Origin: JAMXLO01 sp036494925
Lineage (GTDB): Bacteria; Pseudomonadota; Alphaproteobacteria; Acetobacterales; Acetobacteraceae
Reading direction: 5' to 3'
Assembly: GCA_036494925.1 (NCBI GenBank)
Contig: DASXNR010000041.1
Location: 1-7,455, forward strand
DNA length: 7,455 nucleotides
Positions 1-6,313 of the stretch are shown in pieces (position 1 is the stretch's first letter; each line of letters opens with the position of its first letter). Made by a program: the position numbers and the translations under genes. A model generated the notes under the pieces. It worked only from the letters and a program-made list of their open reading frames with translations, was not told where the DNA came from and searched no databases.

Positions 1-699
1 TCCAGCGGGCCCTACGCCAGCCTCAATTGCAGCCTGTCGGGTGGCGACACGCGTGATGCGGTGCTGGAGAACCGCGCCCGCGCCGCTCACGCGATCGGCG
101 CCAGGCCGGACCGCCTTGTCGGTCTCATGCAGGTGCATGGCACGGATGTGGTCGAGGTGACGGAGCCGTGGTCCCCCGGCAACGGCCCGCGCGCCGACGC
201 CATGGTGACCACCAGCCCCGATATTGCTCTCGGCATCATCACTGCCGACTGCGCGCCCATCCTGCTCGCCGACCGATCGGCCGGGGTCGCGGGCGCCGTC
301 CACGCCGGTTGGCGCGGGGCGGTGGCGGGCGTGATCGAGGCAACCGTTGCCGCCATGGTCGGACTCGGCGCCAGCCCTGCCGCGATCGTCGCGGTGATCG
401 GACCCTGTATCGGTCAGGGCTCCTACGAGGTCGGCGCCGATCTTCGCGATGCTGTCCTGGCGCGCGAACCCGACCTTGTGCGCTGTTTCGCCGCGGGACA
501 TCGCGAGGCGCGCTGGCAGTTCGACCTCGCCGGCTACTGCGCCGCCCGACTGGCCGGCACCGGCATCAATTCCATCAGCGTTCTGGGCGTCGACACTGCC
601 GCGGATGCAGCGATGTTCTTCAGCCATCGCCGGCGCACTCTGAGCGGTGGCGGACCGATCGGGCACCAGATCTCCATCATCGCGCTCGCCTCGGGATAG
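1..699 (+). CDS. pgeF: Peptidoglycan editing factor PgeF (YfiH / laccase-domain, multicopper polyphenol oxidase-like), 5'-truncated by the window edge
   Basis: The frame is open from the first base to a TAG at 697-699, giving 232 visible residues. Family members are usually about 250 residues, so only a short N-terminal piece is missing. Visible family blocks, in window residue numbers, are SLNCSLSGGD (7-16), QVHGTDVVEV (44-53), TADCAPILLAD (81-91), AVHAGWRG (99-106), IGPCIGQGSYEVG (133-145) and FFSHRR (206-211). H46, C84 and H101 match the His/Cys/His metal-binding set of the family. Known family roles: a cytoplasmic protein reported to keep L-serine out of the peptidoglycan stem peptide in E. 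coli, with phenol-oxidase and purine-nucleoside activities reported for relatives. Which activity applies here cannot be read from sequence. The next gene starts 2 nt after the stop, so the two are very probably co-transcribed. Confidence 0.94.
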   Translation, partial: SSGPYASLNCSLSGGDTRDAVLENRARAAHAIGARPDRLVGLMQVHGTDVVEVTEPWSPGNGPRADAMVTTSPDIALGIITADCAPILLADRSAGVAGAVHAGWRGAVAGVIEATVAAMVGLGASPAAIVAVIGPCIGQGSYEVGADLRDAVLAREPDLVRCFAAGHREARWQFDLAGYCAARLAGTGINSISVLGVDTAADAAMFFSHRRRTLSGGGPIGHQISIIALASG

Positions 700-701
700 T
701 C

Positions 702-1625
702 GTGCTGTCACGCCTCAGTCTGCTGCTTCTGCTGCTGCTCGCATCTTGCGGCGACCTGCCGGAGCCGTTCATCGGCAATCCCGGGGCCACCGGCCGGCTG
801 CTCGCCCAACCGCCGACCCCGCGCCTGGCGGTGCCGCCGCCGACCGACGCGCTGCTGCCTGACGCTGCCAGTCGGCAGTTCGCCGATTCGCTGGCGGGCG
901 GATTGCAGGCGCAGGAGGTGCCGGCGGTCGCTGACCGGGTGCGCTCCAACGACTGGCAGCTCGTCGCCACCGCCGAACAGCGTGGCGGCAACGTGGTGCC
1001 GCTGTTCCGTGTGCTGAACCCGAAGGGCCAGGACAAGGGCCACACCGAGGGCAGCCCGGTGCCGACCAAGGTGTGGGCGGCCGCCTCCCGGGACACGCTC
1101 GATCAGACCGCGCTCGAAGCCGCGCCGAAGATCTCCAGCCTGCTCACCGGCATTCAGCACGCCGACCCGAACAGCCTGTACAACCGCATCGCCAAGGTGC
1201 GGGTTGCCCCGGTGACCGGCGCGCCCGGCGACGGCAACGTATCGCTGACCAAACAGATGAAGGCGCATCTCGCGGCGCTTGGGCCGGTGCTGCAGGACGA
1301 CGCCAGCGGCGCCGACTTCATCGTGCAGGGCAACGTGCGCATGGTGCCGATCCCCGGCAACCAGCAGCGGGTGGAGATCCAGTGGTCGGTGCAGAAGCCC
1401 GACGGCGACGAACGCGGCAAGGTGGTGCAGCTCAACGAGATCCCAGCCGGTTCGCTCGACCATTACTGGGCCGATGTCGCCGTCGTGGTGGCGACCGAGG
1501 CTGCCGGCGGGGTGAACGACGTGATCGCGCGCCAATCCGGGCGCGAACCGGGCGAGCCGGTTCATGGACAGGCGCAGAAGCCGTTGGTAGAAGGCCGCAA
1601 GTCCGGCGTCGAGCCGGTGCGATGA
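702..1625 (+). CDS. Predicted outer-membrane lipoprotein of unknown function, between pgeF and prs
   Basis: I place the start at GTG 702, 2 nt after the pgeF stop, because it gives a textbook lipoprotein signal. Met1 is followed by Arg4, a run of seven leucines (7-13) and the lipobox Leu-Ala-Ser-Cys, with Cys16 as the lipidated residue. The open frame extends further upstream, but there it only shadows pgeF. Residue +2 after Cys is Gly rather than Asp, which favours export to the outer membrane. The mature part is about 290 residues with no further membrane segment. A Pro/Ala-rich linker (about 20-55) leads to a soluble domain with segments such as YNRIAKVRVAPV (about 160-171), ADFIVQGNVRMVPI (about 204) and HYWADVAVVVATEA (about 254). 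I do not recognise a catalytic motif or a named family. The Shine-Dalgarno is weak (GGGA at 693-696, inside the pgeF end), consistent with translational coupling. The product resembles a conserved Acetobacteraceae-type hypothetical lipoprotein, which is inference. Confidence 0.84.
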   Translation: MLSRLSLLLLLLLASCGDLPEPFIGNPGATGRLLAQPPTPRLAVPPPTDALLPDAASRQFADSLAGGLQAQEVPAVADRVRSNDWQLVATAEQRGGNVVPLFRVLNPKGQDKGHTEGSPVPTKVWAAASRDTLDQTALEAAPKISSLLTGIQHADPNSLYNRIAKVRVAPVTGAPGDGNVSLTKQMKAHLAALGPVLQDDASGADFIVQGNVRMVPIPGNQQRVEIQWSVQKPDGDERGKVVQLNEIPAGSLDHYWADVAVVVATEAAGGVNDVIARQSGREPGEPVHGQAQKPLVEGRKSGVEPVR

Positions 1626-1647
1626 TCCCTCCGGACGGCCAAACAGC

Positions 1648-2580
1648 ATGAAAATCGTTGCCTGCAACAGCAACCGTCCCCTCGCCGAGGCGGTCGCCGC
1701 CACGCTGAAGCTGCCGTTGACCCGGGCCTCGATCCGCCGCTTCGCCGACATGGAGGTGTTCGTCGAAATCCACGAGAACGTGCGCGGCGAGGACGTGTTC
1801 GTGGTGCAGCCGACGTCCTATCCGGCGAACGACACGCTGATGGAGCTGCTGGTCACGCTGGACGCACTGCGCCGCAGTTCGGCGCGGCGGATCACCGCGG
1901 TGATGCCGTATTTCGGCTATGCGCGACAGGACCGCAAGACCGCGTCGCGCTCGCCGATCAGCGCCAAGCTGGTGGCCAATCTGATCACCGTGGCCGGCGC
2001 CAACCGGGTGCTGACGATGGACCTGCACGCCGCGCAGATTCAGGGCTTCTTCGATATCCCGGTGGACAACCTGTACGCGGCACCGCTGTTCAGCCGCGAC
2101 ATCCAGGAGCGCTACAATGGCCGCGACCTGATGATCGTGTCGCCCGACGTTGGCGGCGTGCTGCGCGCGCGCCTGCTGGCGACGCGGCTGAACTGCGATC
2201 TCGCGATCATCGACAAGCGCCGCGAACGCGCCGGGCATTCCGAGGTGATGAACGTGATCGGCGATGTCGAAGGGCGCGACTGCATCCTGGTGGATGACAT
2301 GGTGGATTCCGGTGGCACGCACTGCAACGCGGCCGAGGCGCTGATCAGGGGAGGAGCACGCTCGGTCAGCGCGTATGTGACGCACGGTGTGCTGTCGGGT
2401 GGCGCAGTGGCGCGGATCGCATCGTCACCGATCGAGACGATGGTGATCACCGATTCGATTCTCGCGACCGAGGCAGTGCGCCTGGCGCCGAATATCCGGC
2501 AGATCACCATCGCGCCGCTGATGGCGCAGGCGATGCAGCGGATTTCCGAGGAGAGTTCGGTGAGTTCCCTGTTCGATTAA
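1648..2580 (+). CDS. prs: Ribose-phosphate diphosphokinase (PRPP synthetase)
   Basis: This cytoplasmic enzyme transfers diphosphate from ATP to ribose 5-phosphate. The product, PRPP, feeds purine, pyrimidine, histidine, tryptophan and NAD synthesis. At 310 residues it has the usual length for class I enzymes. Visible motifs are RRFADMEVFVEI (30-41), the catalytic flexible loop YFGYARQDRK (88-97), DLHAAQIQGFF (125-135), the conserved Lys-Arg-Arg at 190-192, and the PRPP/ribose-phosphate binding loop VDDMVDSGGT (215-224). A short Gln/Arg/Ser-rich C-terminus ends in SSLFD, as is common in the family. ATG 1648 is the natural start because MKIVACNSN matches the family N-terminus. Its Shine-Dalgarno is poor (GGACGG, 1633-1638), and the gene lies 22 nt after the lipoprotein, so it may rely on read-through from the pgeF operon. 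Nothing essential is missing. Confidence 0.97.
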   Translation: MKIVACNSNRPLAEAVAATLKLPLTRASIRRFADMEVFVEIHENVRGEDVFVVQPTSYPANDTLMELLVTLDALRRSSARRITAVMPYFGYARQDRKTASRSPISAKLVANLITVAGANRVLTMDLHAAQIQGFFDIPVDNLYAAPLFSRDIQERYNGRDLMIVSPDVGGVLRARLLATRLNCDLAIIDKRRERAGHSEVMNVIGDVEGRDCILVDDMVDSGGTHCNAAEALIRGGARSVSAYVTHGVLSGGAVARIASSPIETMVITDSILATEAVRLAPNIRQITIAPLMAQAMQRISEESSVSSLFD

Positions 2581-2625
2581 CGTCACCTGGCGCAATATGG
2601 TGCCGCTGTCAGGCGACCAGAGTAC

Positions 2626-2631
2626 GAAGGA
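2626..2631 (+). promoter_or_regulatory. Ribosome binding site of the flavin monooxygenase gene
   Basis: GAAGGA lies 8 nt before ATG 2640 and supports that start. The 59-nt gap after prs holds a small imperfect hairpin (GGCGC/GTGCC, 2589-2604) but no T-run and no promoter I can recognise. Confidence 0.6.
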
Positions 2632-2639
2632 ATCTCTGA

Positions 2640-3998
2640 ATGCGCCAAATGACGCTCGTGGCCTTCCTGCAAGCCCAGAACTGCACCAATTTTGTCGGCT
2701 CCTGGCGGCATCCGGAAGCATCGCCCGGCTTCATGACCGCGGACTATTACCGCCACATCGCCCGCGTGCTGGAAGCCGGAAAATTCCATATCGGCTTCTT
2801 CGACGATCGCCTGGCGATGCCGGACCGCTTCGGCGGCGATCATGCGCACACCGTCGCCAACGGCATCCGCTGCGTGAAGATGGACCCGATCACCATCCTC
2901 ACCGTGATGGGCATGGCGAGCGAACGGCTCGGCCTCGGCTCGACCTGTTCCACCACCTACTACGAACCGTTCCACGTCGCGCGCGTGTTCCAGACGCTGG
3001 ATCTGATGACCAACGGCCGTGCCGCGTGGAACATCGTCACCTCGATGAACGACGGCGAGGCGCTGAACATGGGTCACGCCGCGCACGGCGAACATGACCA
3101 GCGCTACGACCGCGCCGACGAATTCCTGGAAGTCGTTGTCGGACACTGGGATTCCTGGGACGATGATGCGATCGTGCTGGACAAGCGCAGCGGTACGTTC
3201 GCGCATCCCGACAAGGTGCGGCGCCTTGATCACACCGGCGAATTCTTCCGCTCGCGCGGGCCGTTCACCGTGCCGCGCTCGGCGCAGGGTCATCCGGTGC
3301 TGATCCAGGCCGGGCAGAGCGGCCGCGGGCGTCGCTTCGCGGCACGCTGGGCGGAACTGGTGTTCGTCAATTACCACTCGCTCGAGCAGGCGCGCGCCGA
3401 CTACGCCACGTTCAAGCAGCAGATCGCCGAAGCGGGACGCGATCCGGAGAAGGTGGTGGTTGCCGCTGGCGTCTATACGGTGGTTGCAGACACCCGCGCC
3501 GAAGCCGAGGACAAGGTGGCGCTGATCGACCAGCTGCCGAAAGAGATCGACCAGTTGTCGTTGCTCTGCGAGGTGCTGAACGTCGATCTGTCGCAGAAGC
3601 CGCTCGACGAACCATGGACCGAGGAGGAGATCCAGACCTGGACCGGCGCGCAGGGGTTGCGCGATCGGGTGTATCGCGTGCTCGGAAAACGCAATCCCAC
3701 CACGCGCGATTTCATGGAGGTCAGCCATCGCGGCACGTTCCGCGATCATCCGCGCTTCGTCGGCAGTGCGAAGGATGTCGCCGATGGCATGGAGGAATGG
3801 TTTTCCACCCGCGCCTGCGACGGCTATGTGGTCGCTGCCTCGCATGTGCCCGGCGGCTACGAGGAGTTCGTCCGCCACGTTGTCCCCGAACTGCAACGCC
3901 GCGGGGTGCTTCACAATGACTACCGCGGCACCACATTGCGCGAGAACCTTGGTCTCGATCGCCCGCGCATCGGCGCGTGGCGCGAGGTTCGCAACTGA
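2640..3998 (+). CDS. LLM-class flavin-dependent monooxygenase, NtaA/SnaA/DszA family
   Basis: This is a soluble TIM-barrel oxygenase expected to use FMNH2 and O2 to oxidise an organic substrate. Relatives act on nitrilotriacetate, EDTA, dibenzothiophene sulfone, pristinamycin and dimethyl sulfide. The length of 452 residues is typical of the family. Features seen: an N-terminal first-strand region with SWRHPEASPG (21-30), ARVLEAGKFHIGFFDDRLA (41-59), the strongly conserved core STTYYEPFHVARVFQTLD (104-121) followed by GRAAWNIVTS (126-135), and the late block PVLIQAGQSGRGRRFAARWAE (start 219) typical of this subgroup. A GxYTVVADT strand (277-285) and a C-terminal region with DGYVV close the fold. 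These enzymes need FMNH2 from a separate flavin reductase, and none is encoded in this window. The stop is 14 nt before a glutathione S-transferase gene, suggesting a shared catabolic or detoxification role. The substrate cannot be assigned from sequence alone. Confidence 0.93.
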   Translation: MRQMTLVAFLQAQNCTNFVGSWRHPEASPGFMTADYYRHIARVLEAGKFHIGFFDDRLAMPDRFGGDHAHTVANGIRCVKMDPITILTVMGMASERLGLGSTCSTTYYEPFHVARVFQTLDLMTNGRAAWNIVTSMNDGEALNMGHAAHGEHDQRYDRADEFLEVVVGHWDSWDDDAIVLDKRSGTFAHPDKVRRLDHTGEFFRSRGPFTVPRSAQGHPVLIQAGQSGRGRRFAARWAELVFVNYHSLEQARADYATFKQQIAEAGRDPEKVVVAAGVYTVVADTRAEAEDKVALIDQLPKEIDQLSLLCEVLNVDLSQKPLDEPWTEEEIQTWTGAQGLRDRVYRVLGKRNPTTRDFMEVSHRGTFRDHPRFVGSAKDVADGMEEWFSTRACDGYVVAASHVPGGYEEFVRHVVPELQRRGVLHNDYRGTTLRENLGLDRPRIGAWREVRN

Positions 3999-4000
3999 CG

Positions 4001-4007
4001 AGGGAGA
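4001..4007 (+). promoter_or_regulatory. Ribosome binding site that fixes the glutathione S-transferase start
   Basis: AGGGAGA lies 5 nt before ATG 4013, directly after the monooxygenase stop (3996-3998). The open frame also runs back to a GTG at 3977, but that would overlap the monooxygenase and add 12 residues before the conserved MKLMYSPGACS start. ATG 4013 is therefore preferred. Confidence 0.75.
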
Positions 4008-4012
4008 TAGTC

Positions 4013-4630
4013 ATGAAGCTGATGTACTCGCCGGGCGCCTGCTCGATCGGCATCCACGTGCTGCTGGAGGAGATCGGCAAGCCGTACGAGGCGCAACTGG
4101 TGAACCTGCGCGAGGGCGGGCAGTTCAAGCCGGAGTTCACCTCGGTCAATCCGAAATCGAAGGTGCCGACACTCGTGCGCGACGATGGCTCGGTGCTGAC
4201 CGAATATCCCGCCATCGCCTACTGGCTGGCGCGCACCAATCCGGACAAGAAGCTGATGCCGGACGATGTCGATGCGCAGGCGCGCATGCTGGAGGCGCTG
4301 GACTATGCGGTGAGCACCGTTCACATGCAGGGGTTTTCGCGGCTGTTCCGGGCATCGAACTACACCCCCAACCCGGCGGACGAGGACAAGGTGAAGGAGC
4401 GCGGCAAGGAGCTGGTTGAGAAGGGCTTCGCCGTGCTGGACAAAGCGCTGGCCGGCAAGGATTACCTGGCCGGATCATTCTCGATCGCTGACTCGGCGCT
4501 GTTCTATGTCGAGTTCTGGGGCGGCAAGCGGATGAACATGAAACTGCCGCCGAACTGCGAGGCGCACCTCAACCGCATGATGGCGCGGCCCGCGGTGCAG
4601 CGCGTGATGCAGCAGGAAGGGCTGAACTGA
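4013..4630 (+). CDS. Glutathione S-transferase, beta-class-like (GstA type)
   Basis: This 205-residue protein has an N-terminal thioredoxin-like domain (about 1-78) and an all-helical C-terminal domain (about 88-200), the usual bacterial size. MKLMYSPGACS puts a cysteine at position 10, the glutathione-interacting catalytic Cys of beta-class enzymes. The cis-proline is in KVPTL (50-54; Pro52), and LTEYPAI (62-68) is the glutathione gamma-glutamyl contact region. The helix-6 N-capping box reads SIAD (157-160). Family roles include conjugation or disulfide exchange with electrophilic substrates and dehalogenation or ring-opening steps. The specific substrate is unknown. It lies 14 nt after the monooxygenase and 1 nt before the histidine phosphatase, so it is almost certainly in the same transcript. 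A simple hypothesis is that the GST handles the electrophilic product of the monooxygenase. Confidence 0.93.
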   Translation: MKLMYSPGACSIGIHVLLEEIGKPYEAQLVNLREGGQFKPEFTSVNPKSKVPTLVRDDGSVLTEYPAIAYWLARTNPDKKLMPDDVDAQARMLEALDYAVSTVHMQGFSRLFRASNYTPNPADEDKVKERGKELVEKGFAVLDKALAGKDYLAGSFSIADSALFYVEFWGGKRMNMKLPPNCEAHLNRMMARPAVQRVMQQEGLN

Positions 4631-4631
4631 G

Positions 4632-5213
4632 GTGCATGGGGCGTTCCAGGAGGCCACGCTATCGCCGATCCCGTTCTGGTTCCTTCGGCATGGCGAGACC
4701 GACTGGAACGCCCGGGGCATTTCACAGGGCAACGTCGATATCCCGCTGAACGCGACCGGGCTGGCACAGGCGCACGCGGCAGCGGACAAATTGCGCAACC
4801 GCGGCATCGCGACGATCGTTGCATCGCCGCTGTCGCGCGCCCGCGTCACGGCGGAGTTCGCCGGCGAGGCGCTTGGACTGCCGGTCGCGCTCGATCCCGA
4901 TCTGCGCGAGGTGTCCTTCGGCGTGCAGGAAGGCCAGGCGATGAGCGGCTGGTTCGCCGACTGGGTAAGCGGCGCGTTCACGCCCGAGGGCGCGGAGACG
5001 TTTGCCGCGCTGCGTTGCCGCGCGGTCGCGGCGGTCAATCGGGCGACAGTGCAGCCGGCCGCGGTGCTGGTGGTGGCGCACGGCGCACTGTTCCGCTCGC
5101 TGCGTGCGGCAATGGGGATCGAGCCGAACATGCGAACGCCGAACGCAGTGCCGATCTTCTGCGAGCCGCCATCGATGGACGCGACGCAATGGGCGCTAAG
5201 CCCCGTAGTTTAG
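4632..5213 (+). CDS. Histidine phosphatase family protein (phosphoglycerate mutase / CobC-like superfamily)
   Basis: This 193-residue cytoplasmic protein has the superfamily signature FLRHGETDWN (17-26), with His20 as the phospho-accepting residue. The partner motifs are SPLSRARVTAE (65-75), LREVSFGVQEG (91-101; Glu93 the likely proton donor) and VVAHGALFRSL (147-157; His150 the second catalytic histidine). Small single-domain members are phosphatases on varied phospho-metabolites (GpmB-, CobC- or PhoE-like); the substrate here is not determinable. GTG 4632 begins 1 nt after the GST stop and has AGGAAGG (4614-4620) 11 nt upstream. A perfect AGGAGG at 4648-4653 lies inside the frame, but no ATG, GTG or TTG follows it in frame before the RHG motif, so I keep GTG 4632. 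The N-terminal 12 residues are non-conserved in character, so the real start is the least certain part. It is the last gene of the plus-strand run. Confidence 0.88.
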   Translation: MHGAFQEATLSPIPFWFLRHGETDWNARGISQGNVDIPLNATGLAQAHAAADKLRNRGIATIVASPLSRARVTAEFAGEALGLPVALDPDLREVSFGVQEGQAMSGWFADWVSGAFTPEGAETFAALRCRAVAAVNRATVQPAAVLVVAHGALFRSLRAAMGIEPNMRTPNAVPIFCEPPSMDATQWALSPVV

Positions 5214-5244
5214 CGTCTGCGGCCGAAAGAGGATGCCCGAAGCG

Positions 5245-5274
5245 GCGTTACCCGAATGGACCGGGACGCTTTTT
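5245..5274 (+). terminator. Rho-independent terminator of the plus-strand run
   Basis: GCGT (5245-5248) pairs with ACGC (5266-5269), and CCCG (5251-5254) pairs with CGGG (5262-5265). There is a TA bulge and a 7-nt loop. Five T residues (5270-5274) follow. It lies 31 nt after the histidine-phosphatase stop, the expected place. The bulge makes it a modest terminator. Confidence 0.6.
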
Positions 5275-5448
5275 CGCGGCTCGGCGCGCCCTTGCGCAAA
5301 GCACCTGGTCCGCCAGGATACGCCCAGTTCGGCCTAAGCATCGCAGTAGTGCCGTCCGTGACGAGAGCGTCCGCCATCGTGATTGAGCCTGCACAATCGG
5401 GCGGCACGACTTTGCGCGGACTCGGTCCTATTGGCGTGAAGTCGCGGA
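5275..5448. other. Convergent intergenic gap, no recognised gene
   Basis: This short stretch separates the terminator from the 3' end of the minus-strand orphan gene. It contains a perfect hairpin, CCTGG-TCCG-CCAGG (5304-5317), without a T-run. Both strands stay open for about 65-80 codons, but neither reading has a convincing ribosome binding site or a motif I recognise. I see no clear terminator for the minus-strand gene here. Confidence 0.4.
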
Positions 5449-6306
5449 TCAGGGAGTGGCGGGGGCTCCGGGAGCCTGGGGCATTTTATCGGGGTTAGGC
5501 CTTGGCACCTTCTGACGGAAGGCCCTATCCATAAGGCCGAGAGCCGTCCTCGCCGCATTGGTATTGTTTTTGGCAATATCTCCGATTTCCGCAGGGGAGA
5601 AGATCGCCTGTTGCTCGATGTTGTTGACGTTGAACGTCAGAGTTATTCCCCTCGTGTCGTCGTAATCGCAGTTAACCGGCTGCTTGTATAGAACCCGCCG
5701 GACAGACGATGAGAAAAGTGCGCACAGCCGATCATATACGTCGTCACTAAATTTTTCTAGATCGAGATTTTGCTTGAAGTATTCGCGAAGCTTGGATGTT
5801 GGGTCTTCCTTGAGGATCACGAGAGAATACAACTCTGCCAATTGGGAGTCGTTCAGTATGACGATGTCGTTCTCGGAATCATCCGGAATCGGCTTCTTGC
5901 CATCCGTGGCGCGCGTTCTCGCCAGAAAAAAGACCATACCATTAGAGACATTGTTATAGTCTAGGCCGCTATAGCCGGCATCCTGAGCCACCCCTTGCAT
6001 TTTTGCGGCCACCTCCCGAATGACATCGGGTTTTGGGCTCAACGTCGCGACCAACGCCGCTTTCATGAATTTTTTGTCGTGGTCGTCGCCGACGGATTTC
6101 CCTATCGCAAATCCGCATATCACAACCGCCAGGGCTATGAGAACTCGTCGGCCGATAACGTCAGCTTGCCAATGTTTCAAATTGCAAATCCGGTAGACAG
6201 TTTCCAGCGAGGTGGTGAAACGGCCGGCCGCCGGGTCATAGGCGGTTCCAAAAATCGCGACCACAGCAGAGCCGATCGCCAGGGAAATATCCAAAAGAAG
6301 GTCCAT
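5449..6306 (-). CDS. Orphan protein with two predicted membrane segments and a soluble C-terminal domain, unknown function
   Basis: I prefer ATG 6306, giving 285 residues. The open frame reaches a TTG at 6327, but that codon lies in the tail of the adjoining dead SRAP gene. GAAGGGG (6325-6319) sits 12 nt before ATG 6306. Hydrophobic segments at about 3-22 and 54-71 are joined by a roughly 30-residue loop (TAYDPAAGRF, 21-30). The rest is hydrophilic: an Asp/Lys-rich stretch (73-80), a mixed alpha/beta-looking region (about 81-260) with FFLARTRATDGKKPIPDD (126-143), and a Pro/Ala-rich tail (268-285). I recognise no catalytic motif or family. The base composition is near 50% GC where counted (5581-5760), far below the flanks, and codons such as ATA and TTA occur, so horizontal acquisition is likely. 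Unbroken length, sensible topology and a charged soluble domain support a real gene. It might be a membrane-anchored sensor or effector, but that is speculation. Confidence 0.72.
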   Translation of the reverse strand: MDLLLDISLAIGSAVVAIFGTAYDPAAGRFTTSLETVYRICNLKHWQADVIGRRVLIALAVVICGFAIGKSVGDDHDKKFMKAALVATLSPKPDVIREVAAKMQGVAQDAGYSGLDYNNVSNGMVFFLARTRATDGKKPIPDDSENDIVILNDSQLAELYSLVILKEDPTSKLREYFKQNLDLEKFSDDVYDRLCALFSSSVRRVLYKQPVNCDYDDTRGITLTFNVNNIEQQAIFSPAEIGDIAKNNTNAARTALGLMDRAFRQKVPRPNPDKMPQAPGAPATP

Positions 6307-6313
6307 TTGCCTG

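Noticed and set aside
168..701. Upstream extension of the lipoprotein frame over pgeF
   Set aside because: It is Arg-rich shadow translation of pgeF. The lipoprotein signal peptide fixes the start at GTG 702.
708..1751. Long open frame on the minus strand opposite the lipoprotein
   Set aside because: His/Arg-rich composition typical of an antisense shadow in GC-rich DNA. The plus frame has a clear signal peptide and domain.
2290..2319. PRPP loop reads DDMVDSGGT instead of the DDMIDTGGT seen in E. coli
   Set aside because: Ser for Thr and Val for Ile at these positions are ordinary conservative variation in Prs proteins.
2583..3914. 443-codon minus-strand frame opposite the monooxygenase
   Set aside because: The plus frame matches the NtaA/SnaA/DszA family throughout; the minus frame is its mirror shadow.
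5464..5476. GGCTCC-G-GGAGCC inverted repeat as terminator of the orphan gene
   Set aside because: It lies inside the coding region before the stop and has no T-run on the minus strand.
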